From Candidatus Sulfotelmatobacter sp. (lineage in GTDB: Bacteria; Acidobacteriota; Terriglobia; Terriglobales; Acidobacteriaceae), in NCBI GenBank assembly GCA_030041475.1, contig JASHNU010000040.1, positions 1-64,000 on the forward strand: 64,000 nucleotides of DNA. The letters are read 5' to 3'. Both the position numbers and the translations under genes were made by a program. The notes under the pieces are model-generated. The model had not been told where the DNA came from. It searched no databases and worked only from the letters and a program-made list of their open reading frames with translations. The stretch's first letter is position 1, and each line of letters starts with the position of its first letter. Of the stretch, positions 45,722 to 54,857 are shown one piece after another.

Positions 45722-46570
45722 TTACTGAATCTGAATCACGCCCGCCGGCGCACTGGCCTTGATTTCGCCCACCCGCTCCACAACTTTCCGCGCGAAGTCA
45801 TAGATCGATTTGGCGTGCGGCGAGTTCTCGCCCTCCAGCACAACCGGCTTGCCGCCGTCCCCGGCCTTGCGTACCTCCGGATCAAGCGCGATGCTGCCAA
45901 GAAAAGGCACGCCGAACTGGTACGCAGTCTTTTCTGCCCCGCCGCGGGAAAAAATGTCGATCTCGTGCTGACAGTGCGGGCAAACGAAATAGCTCATGTT
46001 CTCCGCTACGCCCACCAGGTCGACCTTCATCTGGCGAAACATCTCGATTGCCTTCCGCGCATCCTGCAGCGAAACATCCGACGGCGTCGAGACCACGACC
46101 GCACCCGTCAGCGGCACAGTCTGCACCAGGGACAGCGCCACATCGCCCGTGCCCGGCGGCAGGTCGACAATCATGTAATCGAGACGGCCCCACTCCACCA
46201 GTCCCAAGAACTGGCGCACGATCTGGTGCAACATCGGACCGCGCCAAATGACCGGCTTGTCGCCGGGGTTGAGAAACCCCACAGAAATCACTTTCAGGCC
46301 GAACACCTCGATCGGCTCAATGTGGTTCTCCCCGATCATGCGTGGTTGCGAGTTCACGCCCAGCATCAGCGGAACGTTGGGGCCGTAGACATCGGCGTCG
46401 AGCAAGCCGACTTTGTGTCCCATGCGGGCGAGAGCGACGGCCAGGTTGACGGCCAGCGTGGTTTTGCCGACGCCGCCCTTGCCCGATCCGACGGCGATGA
46501 TGGCGTCGACGCCCGGAAGCGGTTGCGGTCCCGGCTGCGCCGGCCCGTGTTGATGCGAATGTGCGCTCAA
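45722..46570 (-). CDS. Mrp/NBP35-family iron-sulfur carrier ATPase
   Basis: A 282-residue P-loop ATPase (ApbC/Mrp) that carries 4Fe-4S clusters to target enzymes. It has the deviant Walker A GSGKGGVGKTTLAVNLA, DADVYGPNVPLMLG, LPPGTGDVALSL and the cluster-binding pair CPHC near residue 198. It lacks the N-terminal DUF59/MIP18 domain of many bacterial Mrp proteins and instead has a short His/Pro/Gln-rich lead (SAHSHQHGPAQPGPQP). The start is a TTG at 46568-46570 with GGGAG about ten bases upstream, as an ATG in that leader is followed at once by a stop. Several Fe-S proteins in the window could be clients (inference). Confidence 0.9.
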   Translation of the reverse strand: MSAHSHQHGPAQPGPQPLPGVDAIIAVGSGKGGVGKTTLAVNLAVALARMGHKVGLLDADVYGPNVPLMLGVNSQPRMIGENHIEPIEVFGLKVISVGFLNPGDKPVIWRGPMLHQIVRQFLGLVEWGRLDYMIVDLPPGTGDVALSLVQTVPLTGAVVVSTPSDVSLQDARKAIEMFRQMKVDLVGVAENMSYFVCPHCQHEIDIFSRGGAEKTAYQFGVPFLGSIALDPEVRKAGDGGKPVVLEGENSPHAKSIYDFARKVVERVGEIKASAPAGVIQIQ

Positions 46571-46631
46571 AGGATCATGCTCCCGACTAGAAGACTAGGG
46601 CGATGCAAGCGGCAAATCAGAACCCTCTTCG

Positions 46632-46637
46632 ATTATA
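46632..46637 (-). promoter_or_regulatory. Consensus -10 (TATAAT) upstream of the Mrp-type gene
   Basis: On the minus strand TATAAT stands 62 bases before the TTG start, preceded by TTG. The -35 at the right distance is poor, so strength is uncertain. It lies just downstream of the thioesterase gene and would give the Mrp-type gene its own transcript. Confidence 0.4.
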
Positions 46638-46747
46638 CAAGGCGTGATTCGCAGCCGTTCAGTACCGTTCCCCCCTTCCAGCCGCACCTTGCCTTTGAAC
46701 ATGCGGAACAGGAAGTCTTTGGTGATGCCAACCGCAATAAAGAGGGT

Positions 46748-47245
46748 TCATCGAACTCTGCGCCGGCGTTCCAGTTCGGAACGGCGTATCTCCCGGCGGC
46801 GGCCGGCATCGTCATACCGACGACGCTGATCGTCGCTCTCGGGAATCACGGGCGCGACCTTCAGACGATTGCCCGTACCGTCGATGGCTACAAATGTCAG
46901 GTAGGCAGAGCCCACGTGCTGGGCTGTATCGGCGATGTAATTCTCGACGAAAACTTTCACGCCAACTTCCATTGAGGTGGTGAAGACGCGATTCACCGAC
47001 GAGCGCAGAATCACCAGGTCGCCCACGCGCACCGGCACCAGAAAGTCAATGTGATCGACCGAGGCTGTGACTACATAGTTGCGCGAGTGACGATGCGCGG
47101 CCATGGCGCCGGCAAGATCGATCCAGTGCATGAGCCGGCCGCCCAGCAGTGCGCCCAGCGGATTCGCGTCGTTGGGGAGCACGATCTCGGCCATCTCCGA
47201 TTGCGAATCTCGAACCGGGCGAGGCACCAGGGCATCGTCTCTCAT
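46748..47245 (-). CDS. Hotdog-fold acyl-CoA thioesterase
   Basis: A 165-residue YciA/BACH-like acyl-CoA thioesterase. The family pattern is clear: VLPNDANPLGALLGGRLMHWIDLAGAMAAHRH (in part, with the catalytic N-x3-G...GG...D), SVDHIDFLVPVRVGDLVIL and EVGVKVFVENY. It hydrolyses acyl-CoA to acid and CoA. AAGGAA lies nine bases upstream of the ATG. The C-terminal 25 residues are very basic (RRREIRRSELERRRR), beyond the normal fold, and may be a disordered tail. The next gene on the same strand, a small Cys-rich protein, lies 19 bases upstream. Confidence 0.88.
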   Translation of the reverse strand: MRDDALVPRPVRDSQSEMAEIVLPNDANPLGALLGGRLMHWIDLAGAMAAHRHSRNYVVTASVDHIDFLVPVRVGDLVILRSSVNRVFTTSMEVGVKVFVENYIADTAQHVGSAYLTFVAIDGTGNRLKVAPVIPESDDQRRRYDDAGRRREIRRSELERRRRVR

Positions 47246-47264
47246 GTTGGGTTCCTTCGGCGTT

Positions 47265-47720
47265 TCAGATCTTCTTCTTCAGATACGTCTCCAGAAAACA
47301 TTCGGCCATTTTCTGTAGTCGCGGGTCGTCATGCTGCCGCAACCATCTCGCGTTCGCGAGGTCGAACTCCAACTCTCCGTCGGTGACCGGCCGATGATCC
47401 CGCTCGCATACATAGCGCAGCCGAATCGTGCAGGCCGCATTGCCAGGGACCGATTGCCCGCTCGCGCGGCCATTTAGGTTCTGCGGCGCACAAACGGCGA
47501 ACCGGACTGCATCCCAGGCTCGTTCCCGCGGCGCCCACGGACAACTGCTGGCATAACCCAGATTGCAGAAGGCCTCGAGTACATCCTGTGGCGGCACTTT
47601 GCCCTCATGCCCCGGAGCCGTGCAGTGGCCGCGCCATCCCGCTCCCAGCGGAAGCCTTGCGGGATGAGGCCACGAGCCGCCTTCAAGCTTGTGCAGGGGC
47701 ATGAAATAGGGACAGGCCAT
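47265..47720 (-). CDS. Unrecognised Cys-rich 151-residue protein
   Basis: I do not recognise this family. It begins MACPYFMPLHKLEGG and carries eight cysteines spread over its length (C3, C33, C52, C60, C76, C97, C105, C140), suggesting a metal or disulfide role; no regular CxxC spacing is seen. No signal peptide or membrane segment is visible. It ends 19 bases before the thioesterase ATG on the same strand, so the two are probably co-transcribed. The even GC and absence of rival frames support it as a real gene. Confidence 0.65.
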   Translation of the reverse strand: MACPYFMPLHKLEGGSWPHPARLPLGAGWRGHCTAPGHEGKVPPQDVLEAFCNLGYASSCPWAPRERAWDAVRFAVCAPQNLNGRASGQSVPGNAACTIRLRYVCERDHRPVTDGELEFDLANARWLRQHDDPRLQKMAECFLETYLKKKI

Positions 47721-47852
47721 CGGTTACGCTCCAAGCCGCCAATGATGGGGAAGGGCAATTGTATCTATTGCCGCAATGTCTGACCAGTTCCTTTCAGGCT
47801 CAGGCTGAGCAGGTTTGTAGTAATCTTCTGTTCGGGAACGCCTCAGGATTCT

Positions 47853-48161
47853 ATGGATCGCATCGCCGCTTTAAACGAAGTTCTGACCGAGAATCCGAAG
47901 GACGCTTTCGCGCGCTACGGGCTTGCGATGGAGTACACGAAGCAGGGCGATTTCGATCGCGCGCTGGCGGAGTTCTCGATCCTGCTGGAAAACCATCCCG
48001 ATTACACCGCTGGATATTTCATGGCAGCGCAAACGCTGGTGCGGGCCGAAAGGGGCGACGAGGCGAAGAAGATGCTTCAGGACGGAATCGCATCGGCCCG
48101 TCGTACGGGCAACCTGCATGCGCAGTCCGAGATGGAAGCCATGCTGGGCGAGCTGGGATAG
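47853..48161 (+). CDS. Small tetratricopeptide-repeat protein
   Basis: A 102-residue protein built from about two and a half TPR units (AFARYGLAMEYTKQGDFDRAL and AGYFMAAQTLVRAERGDEAK), a scaffold for protein binding. AGGA sits eight bases upstream of the ATG. It is flanked by convergent and divergent genes and seems to be a single-gene unit. Partner unknown. Confidence 0.8.
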   Translation: MDRIAALNEVLTENPKDAFARYGLAMEYTKQGDFDRALAEFSILLENHPDYTAGYFMAAQTLVRAERGDEAKKMLQDGIASARRTGNLHAQSEMEAMLGELG

Positions 48162-48167
48162 AAGATT

Positions 48168-48950
48168 TCACTTCGCCATCTTCCCCATCCCCCATTCCAC
48201 CAAAGCTGGAAAAAGCTGGTAGAGCTTTAGGGGAATGTGCATCGTCCAAGGGACGATCACTTCCCTCTTACGTTTCAAATAGCCATCTACTGCGGCGCGT
48301 GCCACGCGCTCGGCCGTGATGCCGCGGGCCGATGCAGGTCGGACCCTCTTCAGTTCGCTTCCGCGCACGGCGTTCTCGGCGAAGGCGGTCGCCACATATC
48401 CCGGACACACCGTCAGCACGTTGATGTTGTCTTTCTTCAATTCGATCCTCGCCGCTTTGCCGATGGCGTTGAGCGCGAACTTAGTCGCGCTGTAAGCCGC
48501 ATGAAAGGGCAGCGGAATATGCCCTGCGACGCTGGAAATGTTGATGATCGTCCCGCCCCCCTGCTGTCGCATCACGGGAATTATTGCCTGCATGGCGGAA
48601 ACGGCACCGAAGAAATTGGTTTCGAACATATCGTGGCAGGCGTGCATGTCCATCTCCGCGACTGAGTCAAGCAGGCCATGACCGGCATTGTTGACCCAGA
48701 CGTCGACGCGCTTGAAGTGATGCAACGTGAGTGCGAGTACGCGGTCAATCTCTTCGGAATGACGCACGTCGCAGGAAAAAGCGGCGGTGCGCTCGGGAAA
48801 TCCCACCCGCAGACGCGCTGCTTCGACTCGCGCCGCGTCGCGCGAGAGCAGAACCACGCTGGCTCCTTCCTGGGCGAAAGCCTTCGCGATGGCTTCGCCG
48901 ATGCCCATCGACGCTCCTGTAACCACCACCACTTTCCCTGTAGCGTTCAT
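48168..48950 (-). CDS. Short-chain dehydrogenase/reductase
   Basis: A 260-residue classical SDR. Cofactor loop TGASMGIGEAIAKAF, NNAGHGLLD, catalytic Ser in INISSVAGH and Tyr/Lys in YSATKFAL are all in place. The C-terminal part with a PWTMHIPLKLYQLFPALVEW hydrophobic stretch resembles SDRs acting on lipids at the membrane. The ATG at 48950 gives MNATGKVVVVTG; an earlier in-frame start would add 43 residues that overlap the divergent LON-domain gene. Substrate unknown. Confidence 0.9.
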   Translation of the reverse strand: MNATGKVVVVTGASMGIGEAIAKAFAQEGASVVLLSRDAARVEAARLRVGFPERTAAFSCDVRHSEEIDRVLALTLHHFKRVDVWVNNAGHGLLDSVAEMDMHACHDMFETNFFGAVSAMQAIIPVMRQQGGGTIINISSVAGHIPLPFHAAYSATKFALNAIGKAARIELKKDNINVLTVCPGYVATAFAENAVRGSELKRVRPASARGITAERVARAAVDGYLKRKREVIVPWTMHIPLKLYQLFPALVEWGMGKMAK

Positions 48951-49078
48951 GCTCGGGTTGTATGCTCTCGGGAAGAAACAAGTCAAGAGCACGAAGTGAA
49001 CCGGATGGCGGAATCCGCCGCCCGCACTCCATGGCGTACAATCGGAAGACTCGCCCGCTTCCGCCTGAGGGACATTCA

Positions 49079-49684
49079 TTGCCTCTGCTTCCCTTGTTTC
49101 CGCTCGATGTTGTGCTGCTTCCCGGCACTCCCCTGCCGTTGCACATCTTCGAGCCGCGTTATAAAGAAATGATCGGGGAGTGCCTGGCCAACGAAACGCA
49201 GTTCGGCGTGGTGCGTGCTGTGGAGCAAGGAATCTCCGAGATCGGGTGCGCGGCAGAAATCATTACGGTAACGAAGCAATATCCGGACGGGCGGCTCGAT
49301 CTGGTCGCGGAAGGTCGCTCGCGCTTTGAAGTGGTCACCCTCAACCGGGAGCGCTCATTCCTGCGCGCCGATGTGCTGTTCATCCCCGACGAGGCGGGCG
49401 CAACAGATGCCGCCGAGAGCGCGCGGGCAGTCGAGCTGCATCGCGAAATTCTTTCTCTCGCGGGAGCCGTGCAGGACTTGTCCGCAGCTGATGTAGGATC
49501 GCTCTCGTTTCATCTGGCCGGTTCATTGCCGCTCGATCTCGACTTCAAGCAGCAGTTGCTGGCCACGCGTTCGGAGAGCCAGCGCATGCAGGCGTTGGCG
49601 AAATATCTCGAGTCCATCATGCCCAACCTGCGGCGCGCGGCTCGGGCGCGCGAGAAGTCCGGCGGCAACGGCCACATTCACTGA
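49079..49684 (+). CDS. LON peptidase substrate-binding-domain protein
   Basis: A stand-alone Lon N-terminal (LAN) domain protein of about 201 residues. It opens LPLLPLFPLDVVLLPG and has PLHIFEPRYKEMIGECL, the domain's signature; the second half is helical (FKQQLLATRSESQRMQALAKYL). Such proteins lack the ATPase and protease parts of Lon and may present substrates. The TTG at 49079 is proposed because GAGGGA lies about seven bases upstream and gives the family's normal N-terminus; an ATG at 49031 has no Shine-Dalgarno sequence. It is 68 bases upstream of the MoxR gene on the same strand, so the two may be co-transcribed. Confidence 0.82.
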   Translation: MPLLPLFPLDVVLLPGTPLPLHIFEPRYKEMIGECLANETQFGVVRAVEQGISEIGCAAEIITVTKQYPDGRLDLVAEGRSRFEVVTLNRERSFLRADVLFIPDEAGATDAAESARAVELHREILSLAGAVQDLSAADVGSLSFHLAGSLPLDLDFKQQLLATRSESQRMQALAKYLESIMPNLRRAARAREKSGGNGHIH

Positions 49685-49752
49685 AACCGGCGCCCATCGA
49701 CCGTGCACGGCGCGGGTTATAATCTGAGAAAGTCTGTTTGGGGGTTCCCTTC

Positions 49753-51264
49753 ATGAGTCTTCCGCGCACACTGGGCGATCTGCGCCGCAGCCAGTTTTCC
49801 GAACAGCGTCTACGCACCCGGCGCGTGAAAGACGAATTGCGCGAGAACCTGATGGCGCGTCTTCGCAGCAAGGGCGATGGGGCAGTTTTCCCCGGCATCG
49901 TGGGCTATGAAGATACCGTGGTGCCGCAGATCATCAATGCGATTCTTTCCCGGCACAATTTTATTCTGCTCGGACTGCGCGGCCAGGCGAAAAGCCGCAT
50001 CCTGCGGGCGTTGACGAGCCTGCTTGATCCCCAAATGCCATATCTGGCCGGCTGCGAAATTCACGACGACCCCTATAATCCGATCTGCCGGCGCTGCCGC
50101 GAGGAAATCGCCCGTCGCGGCGACGAAGCGGCGATTGCCTATCTGACGCCGCACGAACGTTACGTGGAAAAACTGGCCACGCCGGATGTGACGATCGCCG
50201 ACCTGATCGGCGACATCGACCCGATCAAGGCGGCGCGCGGCGGACACGAATTATCCAGCGAACTCACGGTTCACTATGGCCTGCTGCCCCGCGCCAATCG
50301 CGGCATCTTCGCGATTAACGAACTGCCGGATCTTGCGGGGAAGATTCAGGTCGGTCTGTTCAACATCATGCAGGAAGGCGACGTGCAGATTAAGGGATAC
50401 CCGATCCGGCTGCCGCTCGATGTGGCACTCGTGTTCAGCGCGAATCCGGAGGATTACACGGCTCGGGGCAAAATCATCACGCCGTTGAAAGACCGCATCG
50501 GATCAGAGATTCGTACCCATTACCCCGCGACGGTTGAGGAAGGAATCGCCATCACGGCGCAGGAAGCGTGGACCAATCGCAACGGCCACGATCAACATCT
50601 GCCAAACCTGCACCTCCCGAACTACGTGCAGGAAGTCATTGAGCGCATCGCCTTCGCCGCACGCGAAGACAAAAAAATCGACAAGCGCTCGGGCGTGAGC
50701 CAGCGGCTGCCCATCAGCGCCATGGAAAATGTCATTTCCAATGCCGAGCGGCGCGCTATACGCAATGGCGAAAATAAGGTCGTGCCGCGCATCAGCGATG
50801 TCTACGCCGCCTTGCCCGCGATTACAGGCAAGCTGGAACTGGAGTATGAAGGCGAGATGAAGGGCGCGGACCACGTGAGCCGTGAACTGATCCACTCCGC
50901 TATCGCGAAAACTTACGACGAATATTACACCGGCGCCAACATGCAGCAGGTCGTCCAATGGTTCGACCTGGGCGGCGAGATTCAGCTCTCGGATTCCGTT
51001 TCGGCAGAAGAGGCCCTCGATAATTTGAAGAGCATTCAAGGATTGACCGAGAAGCTCGGCCCGGTGCACGTCTCGCAGAAGGACGGGCCCGAACAGCAGG
51101 TCTCGGCGGCCGAGTTTATCCTCGAAGGATTGCACGCGCACAAGCGCATCGGGCGCAGCGAAGAACGCGTGTTCAAGGCGGGAGAGAAGAAGCCGGAACC
51201 GGTGCGGGAAAAGTCCTTCGAGCCGGACGAACGGCCATACAGGCCGAGAAGACAGTTTAACTGA
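49753..51264 (+). CDS. MoxR-type AAA+ ATPase, magnesium-chelatase ChlI-like
   Basis: A 503-residue AAA+ ATPase. Walker A is GLRGQAKS (residues 74-81), Walker B is in RGIFAINELPDL, followed by VFSANPEDYTARGKIITPLKDRIGSEI-type sensor and arginine-finger sequence (shown in part). A cysteine cluster CEIHDDPYNPICRRC sits between the Walker motifs and could bind zinc. The C-terminus is long, basic and proline-rich. MoxR ATPases work with vWA proteins to insert metals or remodel complexes; here the vWA gene follows 45 bases downstream on the same strand. The ATG at 49753 begins MSLPRTLGDLRRSQF after GGGG. Confidence 0.88.
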   Translation: MSLPRTLGDLRRSQFSEQRLRTRRVKDELRENLMARLRSKGDGAVFPGIVGYEDTVVPQIINAILSRHNFILLGLRGQAKSRILRALTSLLDPQMPYLAGCEIHDDPYNPICRRCREEIARRGDEAAIAYLTPHERYVEKLATPDVTIADLIGDIDPIKAARGGHELSSELTVHYGLLPRANRGIFAINELPDLAGKIQVGLFNIMQEGDVQIKGYPIRLPLDVALVFSANPEDYTARGKIITPLKDRIGSEIRTHYPATVEEGIAITAQEAWTNRNGHDQHLPNLHLPNYVQEVIERIAFAAREDKKIDKRSGVSQRLPISAMENVISNAERRAIRNGENKVVPRISDVYAALPAITGKLELEYEGEMKGADHVSRELIHSAIAKTYDEYYTGANMQQVVQWFDLGGEIQLSDSVSAEEALDNLKSIQGLTEKLGPVHVSQKDGPEQQVSAAEFILEGLHAHKRIGRSEERVFKAGEKKPEPVREKSFEPDERPYRPRRQFN

Positions 51265-51309
51265 GTCCTGAGCGGCGAGCTAAAGGAGTGCTCGCGACTC
51301 GCAGCTACC

Positions 51310-52554
51310 ATGAAGCGCATTCGCTACTCCAAATACGTTCCCGATCCTGCCAGCGAGATGAGCCTGGAGGATCTGCTCAGCGCCCTCTCCGACTATCTGC
51401 TGCAGAGCGGTTTCCAAGATTCCATGTGGTATGAGCTGCCACAGGGAGAGCAGACGCTCGACGAACTGAAGCGCGCCATCGAAGAAGCGCTGCTCAATGG
51501 CGATATGTTCGACGAGAACCTGCGTGAGCAGATCGAGCAGATGCAGATGGAAGGGCAACTCGATGAACTAATCGAAAAGCTCATCGAGCGCATGCAGCAG
51601 GAAGATTACATCTCGGTCGATGAGCATGACCCAGCGCGCCGCTCCAGCGTCGGCGGGCAGACCGGCGATCGAGCTAATAACGCCCAGCAGGCGCGATTCG
51701 AAATCACCGACAAAAGTCTCGACTTTCTGGGTTTCAAGGCGTTGCGTAACCTTCTCGGCTCGTTGGGGAAATCGAGTTTTGGATGCCACGATACCCGCGA
51801 CCTCGCCACCGGCATCGAGACCAGCGGTGCTTCCAAGGGCTACGAATTCGGCGACACGTTGAATCTCGATATCACGGCAACGCTTTCGAATGCGATCCAG
51901 CGCGAAGGGCTTGCGTTGCCCCTGAACATCGAATATTCAGACTTGCAGGTGCATCAGTGCGAGTATCAGTCGTCCTGCGCAACGGTGCTGATGCTCGACT
52001 GCTCACACTCGATGATTCTGTATGGCGAGGACCGCTTCACTCCGGCGAAGAAAGTGGCGATGGCTTTGTCGCATCTGATTCGCACGCAATATCCGGGGGA
52101 CTCGCTTTCGCTCGTGCTGTTCCACGATTCCGCCGAGGAGATCCCTCTGTCGCAACTGGCGCGAGTGAAAGTCGGCCCTTACTACACCAACACGCGGGAG
52201 GGCCTGCGGCTGGCGCAAAGAATTTTGCAGCGACAGCGCAAAGACATGAAACAGATCGTGATGATCACCGACGGCAAGCCGTCGGCGCTCACGCTCGAAG
52301 ACGGGCGCATTTACAAAAATGCCTTTGGGCTCGATCCGCTGGTCGTGAGCCAGACGCTGGAAGAAGTCTCGAAGTGCAAGCGCGCCGGCGTGCTGATTAA
52401 CACGTTCATGCTGGCCTCTGATTACGGATTAGTCCAGTTCGTGCAGAAAGTCACCGAGATGTGCCGCGGCAAGGCCTACTTCACGACGCCGTATACCCTG
52501 GGCCAGTACCTGCTCATGGATTACATGTCGCGCAAGACCAAGACGATCCACTAG
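51310..52554 (+). CDS. von Willebrand factor type A domain protein, partner of the MoxR ATPase
   Basis: A 414-residue cytoplasmic protein, partner of the preceding ATPase. Residues 15-100 form an acidic helical region rich in Glu/Leu ([20 protein letters not shown]). The vWA domain (about 222-410) has a complete MIDAS: DCSHS at 230-234, the Thr in YYTNTREG and the Asp in ITDGKPSAL. By analogy with the ChlI/ChlD pair, ATP hydrolysis by MoxR and metal-dependent binding by vWA act together on a client protein; the client is unknown. The rhomboid-TPR gene follows after 126 bases. Confidence 0.87.
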   Translation: MKRIRYSKYVPDPASEMSLEDLLSALSDYLLQSGFQDSMWYELPQGEQTLDELKRAIEEALLNGDMFDENLREQIEQMQMEGQLDELIEKLIERMQQEDYISVDEHDPARRSSVGGQTGDRANNAQQARFEITDKSLDFLGFKALRNLLGSLGKSSFGCHDTRDLATGIETSGASKGYEFGDTLNLDITATLSNAIQREGLALPLNIEYSDLQVHQCEYQSSCATVLMLDCSHSMILYGEDRFTPAKKVAMALSHLIRTQYPGDSLSLVLFHDSAEEIPLSQLARVKVGPYYTNTREGLRLAQRILQRQRKDMKQIVMITDGKPSALTLEDGRIYKNAFGLDPLVVSQTLEEVSKCKRAGVLINTFMLASDYGLVQFVQKVTEMCRGKAYFTTPYTLGQYLLMDYMSRKTKTIH

Positions 52555-52568
52555 CAGCCGGTACCTCA

Positions 52569-52621
52569 GAGGCTAAAGCCGATATCACTTGCGACCTTTA
52601 CGGCACGGCTAAAGCCGTGCC
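52569..52621. repeat. REP-like element with GGC-TAAA-GCC cores
   Basis: GGCTAAAGCC at 52571-52580 is followed by the longer perfect hairpin GGCACGGC-TAAA-GCCGTGCC at 52602-52621. The same core in two sizes side by side resembles extragenic palindromes common in Acidobacteriota. It lies after the vWA gene and may end or stabilise that transcript. Confidence 0.65.
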
Positions 52622-52680
52622 CTTCCCACAACCTGCTCCGACACCTGATACTCTCTTAAGGCGACCCTTCTTACGTAAAT

Positions 52681-54129
52681 ATGGCGAATTGTGTTCAATG
52701 CGGCCGCAAACTCCCTCCGCTGACGTTTGGAAAGAAGATCTGCCAGTGGTGCGTGCAGCACGAGCGCGCGCAGCAAGGCGAACTCGACGACGACGCACCA
52801 CAACCGGTAATGGCTGCGCCCTGGGTGCGGCGGGGCGAATCCACAATCACGCTCACGCACGTGATTTTCGGCGCCAATCTCGCGGTATTTCTGGCGATGG
52901 TAGCCGCCAGCGGCTCGGCGATGGACTTCCCCGGCCCGGTCATGTTTCACTTCGGCGCCAACTTCGGCCCTTATACGCTATCCGGCCAGTGGTGGCGGCT
53001 ATTCACCTACATGTTTCTGCACGGCGGCATCATGCACATCGCCTTCAACATGTGGTGCCTGTGGGACCTTGGGGCGCTTTGCGAGTCGCTCTACGGCCGC
53101 TGGACCTACGCCGCAATCTATCTGCTGACGGGTGTCTCCGGGGGACTGGCGAGTGTGGCGTGGAATCCGCGAGTGCTCAGCGTGGGGGCATCTGGGGCAA
53201 TTTTCGGCCTGGCGGGCGCGCTGATTGCGTCCTTTTATCTGGGCGAATTTTCGCTGCCTAGCGTCGCTATCAAAGGCACGCTCAGAAGCCTTCTATTTTT
53301 CGCGGGCTTCAACCTCTTTTTTGGAAGCCTATTTCCGGGCATTGACAACGGCTGCCACATCGGCGGCCTGGTCAGCGGTCTGATCCTCGGCGCGCTGATC
53401 GCCCGTCTTGCCCCCCAGTCTGATGCCCCACTGCGCCGAGCGGGCGTGTTGGGGCTGGTCGCTCTGGCGGTGCTTGGCGCCGGCCTGGGCGTGCGCCAAT
53501 GGCGCAGTGCGCCGTTTCGCATGGCACGGGCGTTCGAATCCTTATCGGAGAATAGGCCTGACCGGGCCATCGCTAATCTGCAGGCCATCGTGAAGGAGAA
53601 GCCCAACTTCGCTGAGGGCCACTACGTGCTCGCCCATGCGTATTTCAACCAGGAGAAATATCCGCAGGCGGAGGCTGAATTCAAGCGGGTTCTCGAACTG
53701 AATCCGCAGTACAAGGATGCCCGCTTCAATCTTGGCCTCGTGTATTTGAGTGAGAGGCGCCTGGACGATGCCAGAACTGCCTTCAGTCAGGTCCTCGCTA
53801 ACGATCCGAACGACGCCGACGCTCACTACGGTCTGGGGTTGGTCTTGGCTGAGAGCGGGAATTATGAGGCCGCCATCCCGGAGCTGAAACAGGCTATCAG
53901 TCTAGGGCCGCAGGTACCGGGAGTTTATTCCGAACTCGGCAACGCCTATGCCAACCTCAAGATGTACGACGACGCCATTGCCGCCTACATCGGGAGCAGG
54001 GAGAAGGACGGCGACAGTCCTGATCTGGAAAAGGCGTTAGCGGAGTGCTATCAGGTCAAAGGCATGACGCAGCAAGCGCAAGAGGCGAGGAACAGAGCAG
54101 CGCAACTCGAGAGCGGGCAGCACAATTGA
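52681..54129 (+). CDS. Rhomboid-family intramembrane protease with N-terminal zinc ribbon and C-terminal TPRs
   Basis: A 482-residue protein in three parts. A zinc ribbon (C4, C7, C21, C24) opens the chain. Residues about 55-245 are a six-helix rhomboid domain with catalytic Ser171 in SVGASGAIFGL and His226 in NGCHIGGLVSG; WWRLFTYMFLHGGIMHIAFN is the conserved loop-1 region. After another hydrophobic helix (about 257-272), four to five TPRs follow (e.g. AEGHYVLAHAYFNQEKYPQA). Rhomboids cut membrane proteins within the bilayer; the ribbon and TPRs probably recruit substrates. It follows the MoxR/vWA pair on the same strand. Confidence 0.88.
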   Translation: MANCVQCGRKLPPLTFGKKICQWCVQHERAQQGELDDDAPQPVMAAPWVRRGESTITLTHVIFGANLAVFLAMVAASGSAMDFPGPVMFHFGANFGPYTLSGQWWRLFTYMFLHGGIMHIAFNMWCLWDLGALCESLYGRWTYAAIYLLTGVSGGLASVAWNPRVLSVGASGAIFGLAGALIASFYLGEFSLPSVAIKGTLRSLLFFAGFNLFFGSLFPGIDNGCHIGGLVSGLILGALIARLAPQSDAPLRRAGVLGLVALAVLGAGLGVRQWRSAPFRMARAFESLSENRPDRAIANLQAIVKEKPNFAEGHYVLAHAYFNQEKYPQAEAEFKRVLELNPQYKDARFNLGLVYLSERRLDDARTAFSQVLANDPNDADAHYGLGLVLAESGNYEAAIPELKQAISLGPQVPGVYSELGNAYANLKMYDDAIAAYIGSREKDGDSPDLEKALAECYQVKGMTQQAQEARNRAAQLESGQHN

Positions 54130-54141
54130 TCGCGTGAAAAT

Positions 54142-54177
54142 GGAGCCTTCCGCAGGGATCGAGTAGCGGAAGGCTCC
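54142..54177. terminator. Bidirectional hairpin between convergent genes
   Basis: GGAGCCTTCCGC and GCGGAAGGCTCC form a perfect 12-base-pair stem around 12 bases. It starts 13 bases after the rhomboid stop and ends 17 bases before the stop of the convergent secreted-protein gene. There is no long T-run, so termination may need Rho or the stem may protect both 3' ends. Confidence 0.7.
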
Positions 54178-54193
54178 TCACGCTCGACCGGCA

Positions 54194-54610
54194 TCAATTC
54201 TGCGGTTTCTGTCCGAGAACTGCGAAGTATTTTCCGCTTTCCTCCTTTGCCAGTTCTGACTCGGCCCTCGAGGTAAGCAACTGGCGTCCGTTCTGCTGAA
54301 CGGGCGACCACAATTCCCGGAGAAAGCAGCGGTTTCTGTAGCACTGAAAGACAATCTGACCGGTCGCCCCTGCAGAACGGCCTGAAACCTGGTTCGCCAA
54401 GACCATCGCGACCGGCTTGCCCTTGGCATCTTCGATTCTGATTTGTTCCGACGCGGCGACCATGGTGTATTCGCCAGCGGGAAAAATCTTGTCGGAGACT
54501 GCAAAATCGAACGGCACTTTCGCTCGGACTCCACCCACTTGGGCCGAGGCTGAAATGGCTAATCCGAATGTGGCGCCCAGGAATGCGACGAACGGGAAGT
54601 GCTTCCTCAT
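54194..54610 (-). CDS. Secreted protein of unknown function (acidobacterial type)
   Basis: A 138-residue exported protein. The ATG at 54610 has AGGAG eight bases upstream and starts a signal peptide (FVAFLGATFGLAISASAQ). The mature part opens RAKVPFDFAVSDKIFPAGEY, a pattern I associate with small beta-rich proteins abundant in Acidobacteriota, followed by IVFQCYRNRCFLRELW with two cysteines that could form a disulfide. Function unknown. It is divergent from the winged-helix/propeller gene, 248 bases apart. Confidence 0.75.
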   Translation of the reverse strand: MRKHFPFVAFLGATFGLAISASAQVGGVRAKVPFDFAVSDKIFPAGEYTMVAASEQIRIEDAKGKPVAMVLANQVSGRSAGATGQIVFQCYRNRCFLRELWSPVQQNGRQLLTSRAESELAKEESGKYFAVLGQKPQN

Positions 54611-54857
54611 TGATGTTCTCCTTTTCTGATTTGCCCAGCCGGCTGCGCAGCCGCTTTTCGGCGCGAACCATCCCCACTCTTGGCTGGCAACCCCCAGCAC
54701 AACAATGGATGGGCGGTGGTTTGCATCAGAAACGAATGTGACCCGCCAATCGACTGAAAAGACAGTGGAATAGACAGAAATATGACTCACCCTTCGGATG
54801 GCTATGGCTGGCCCACGAGGTGTAAACTCACTGCAAGATCACTGGGGTGATGTGGGA

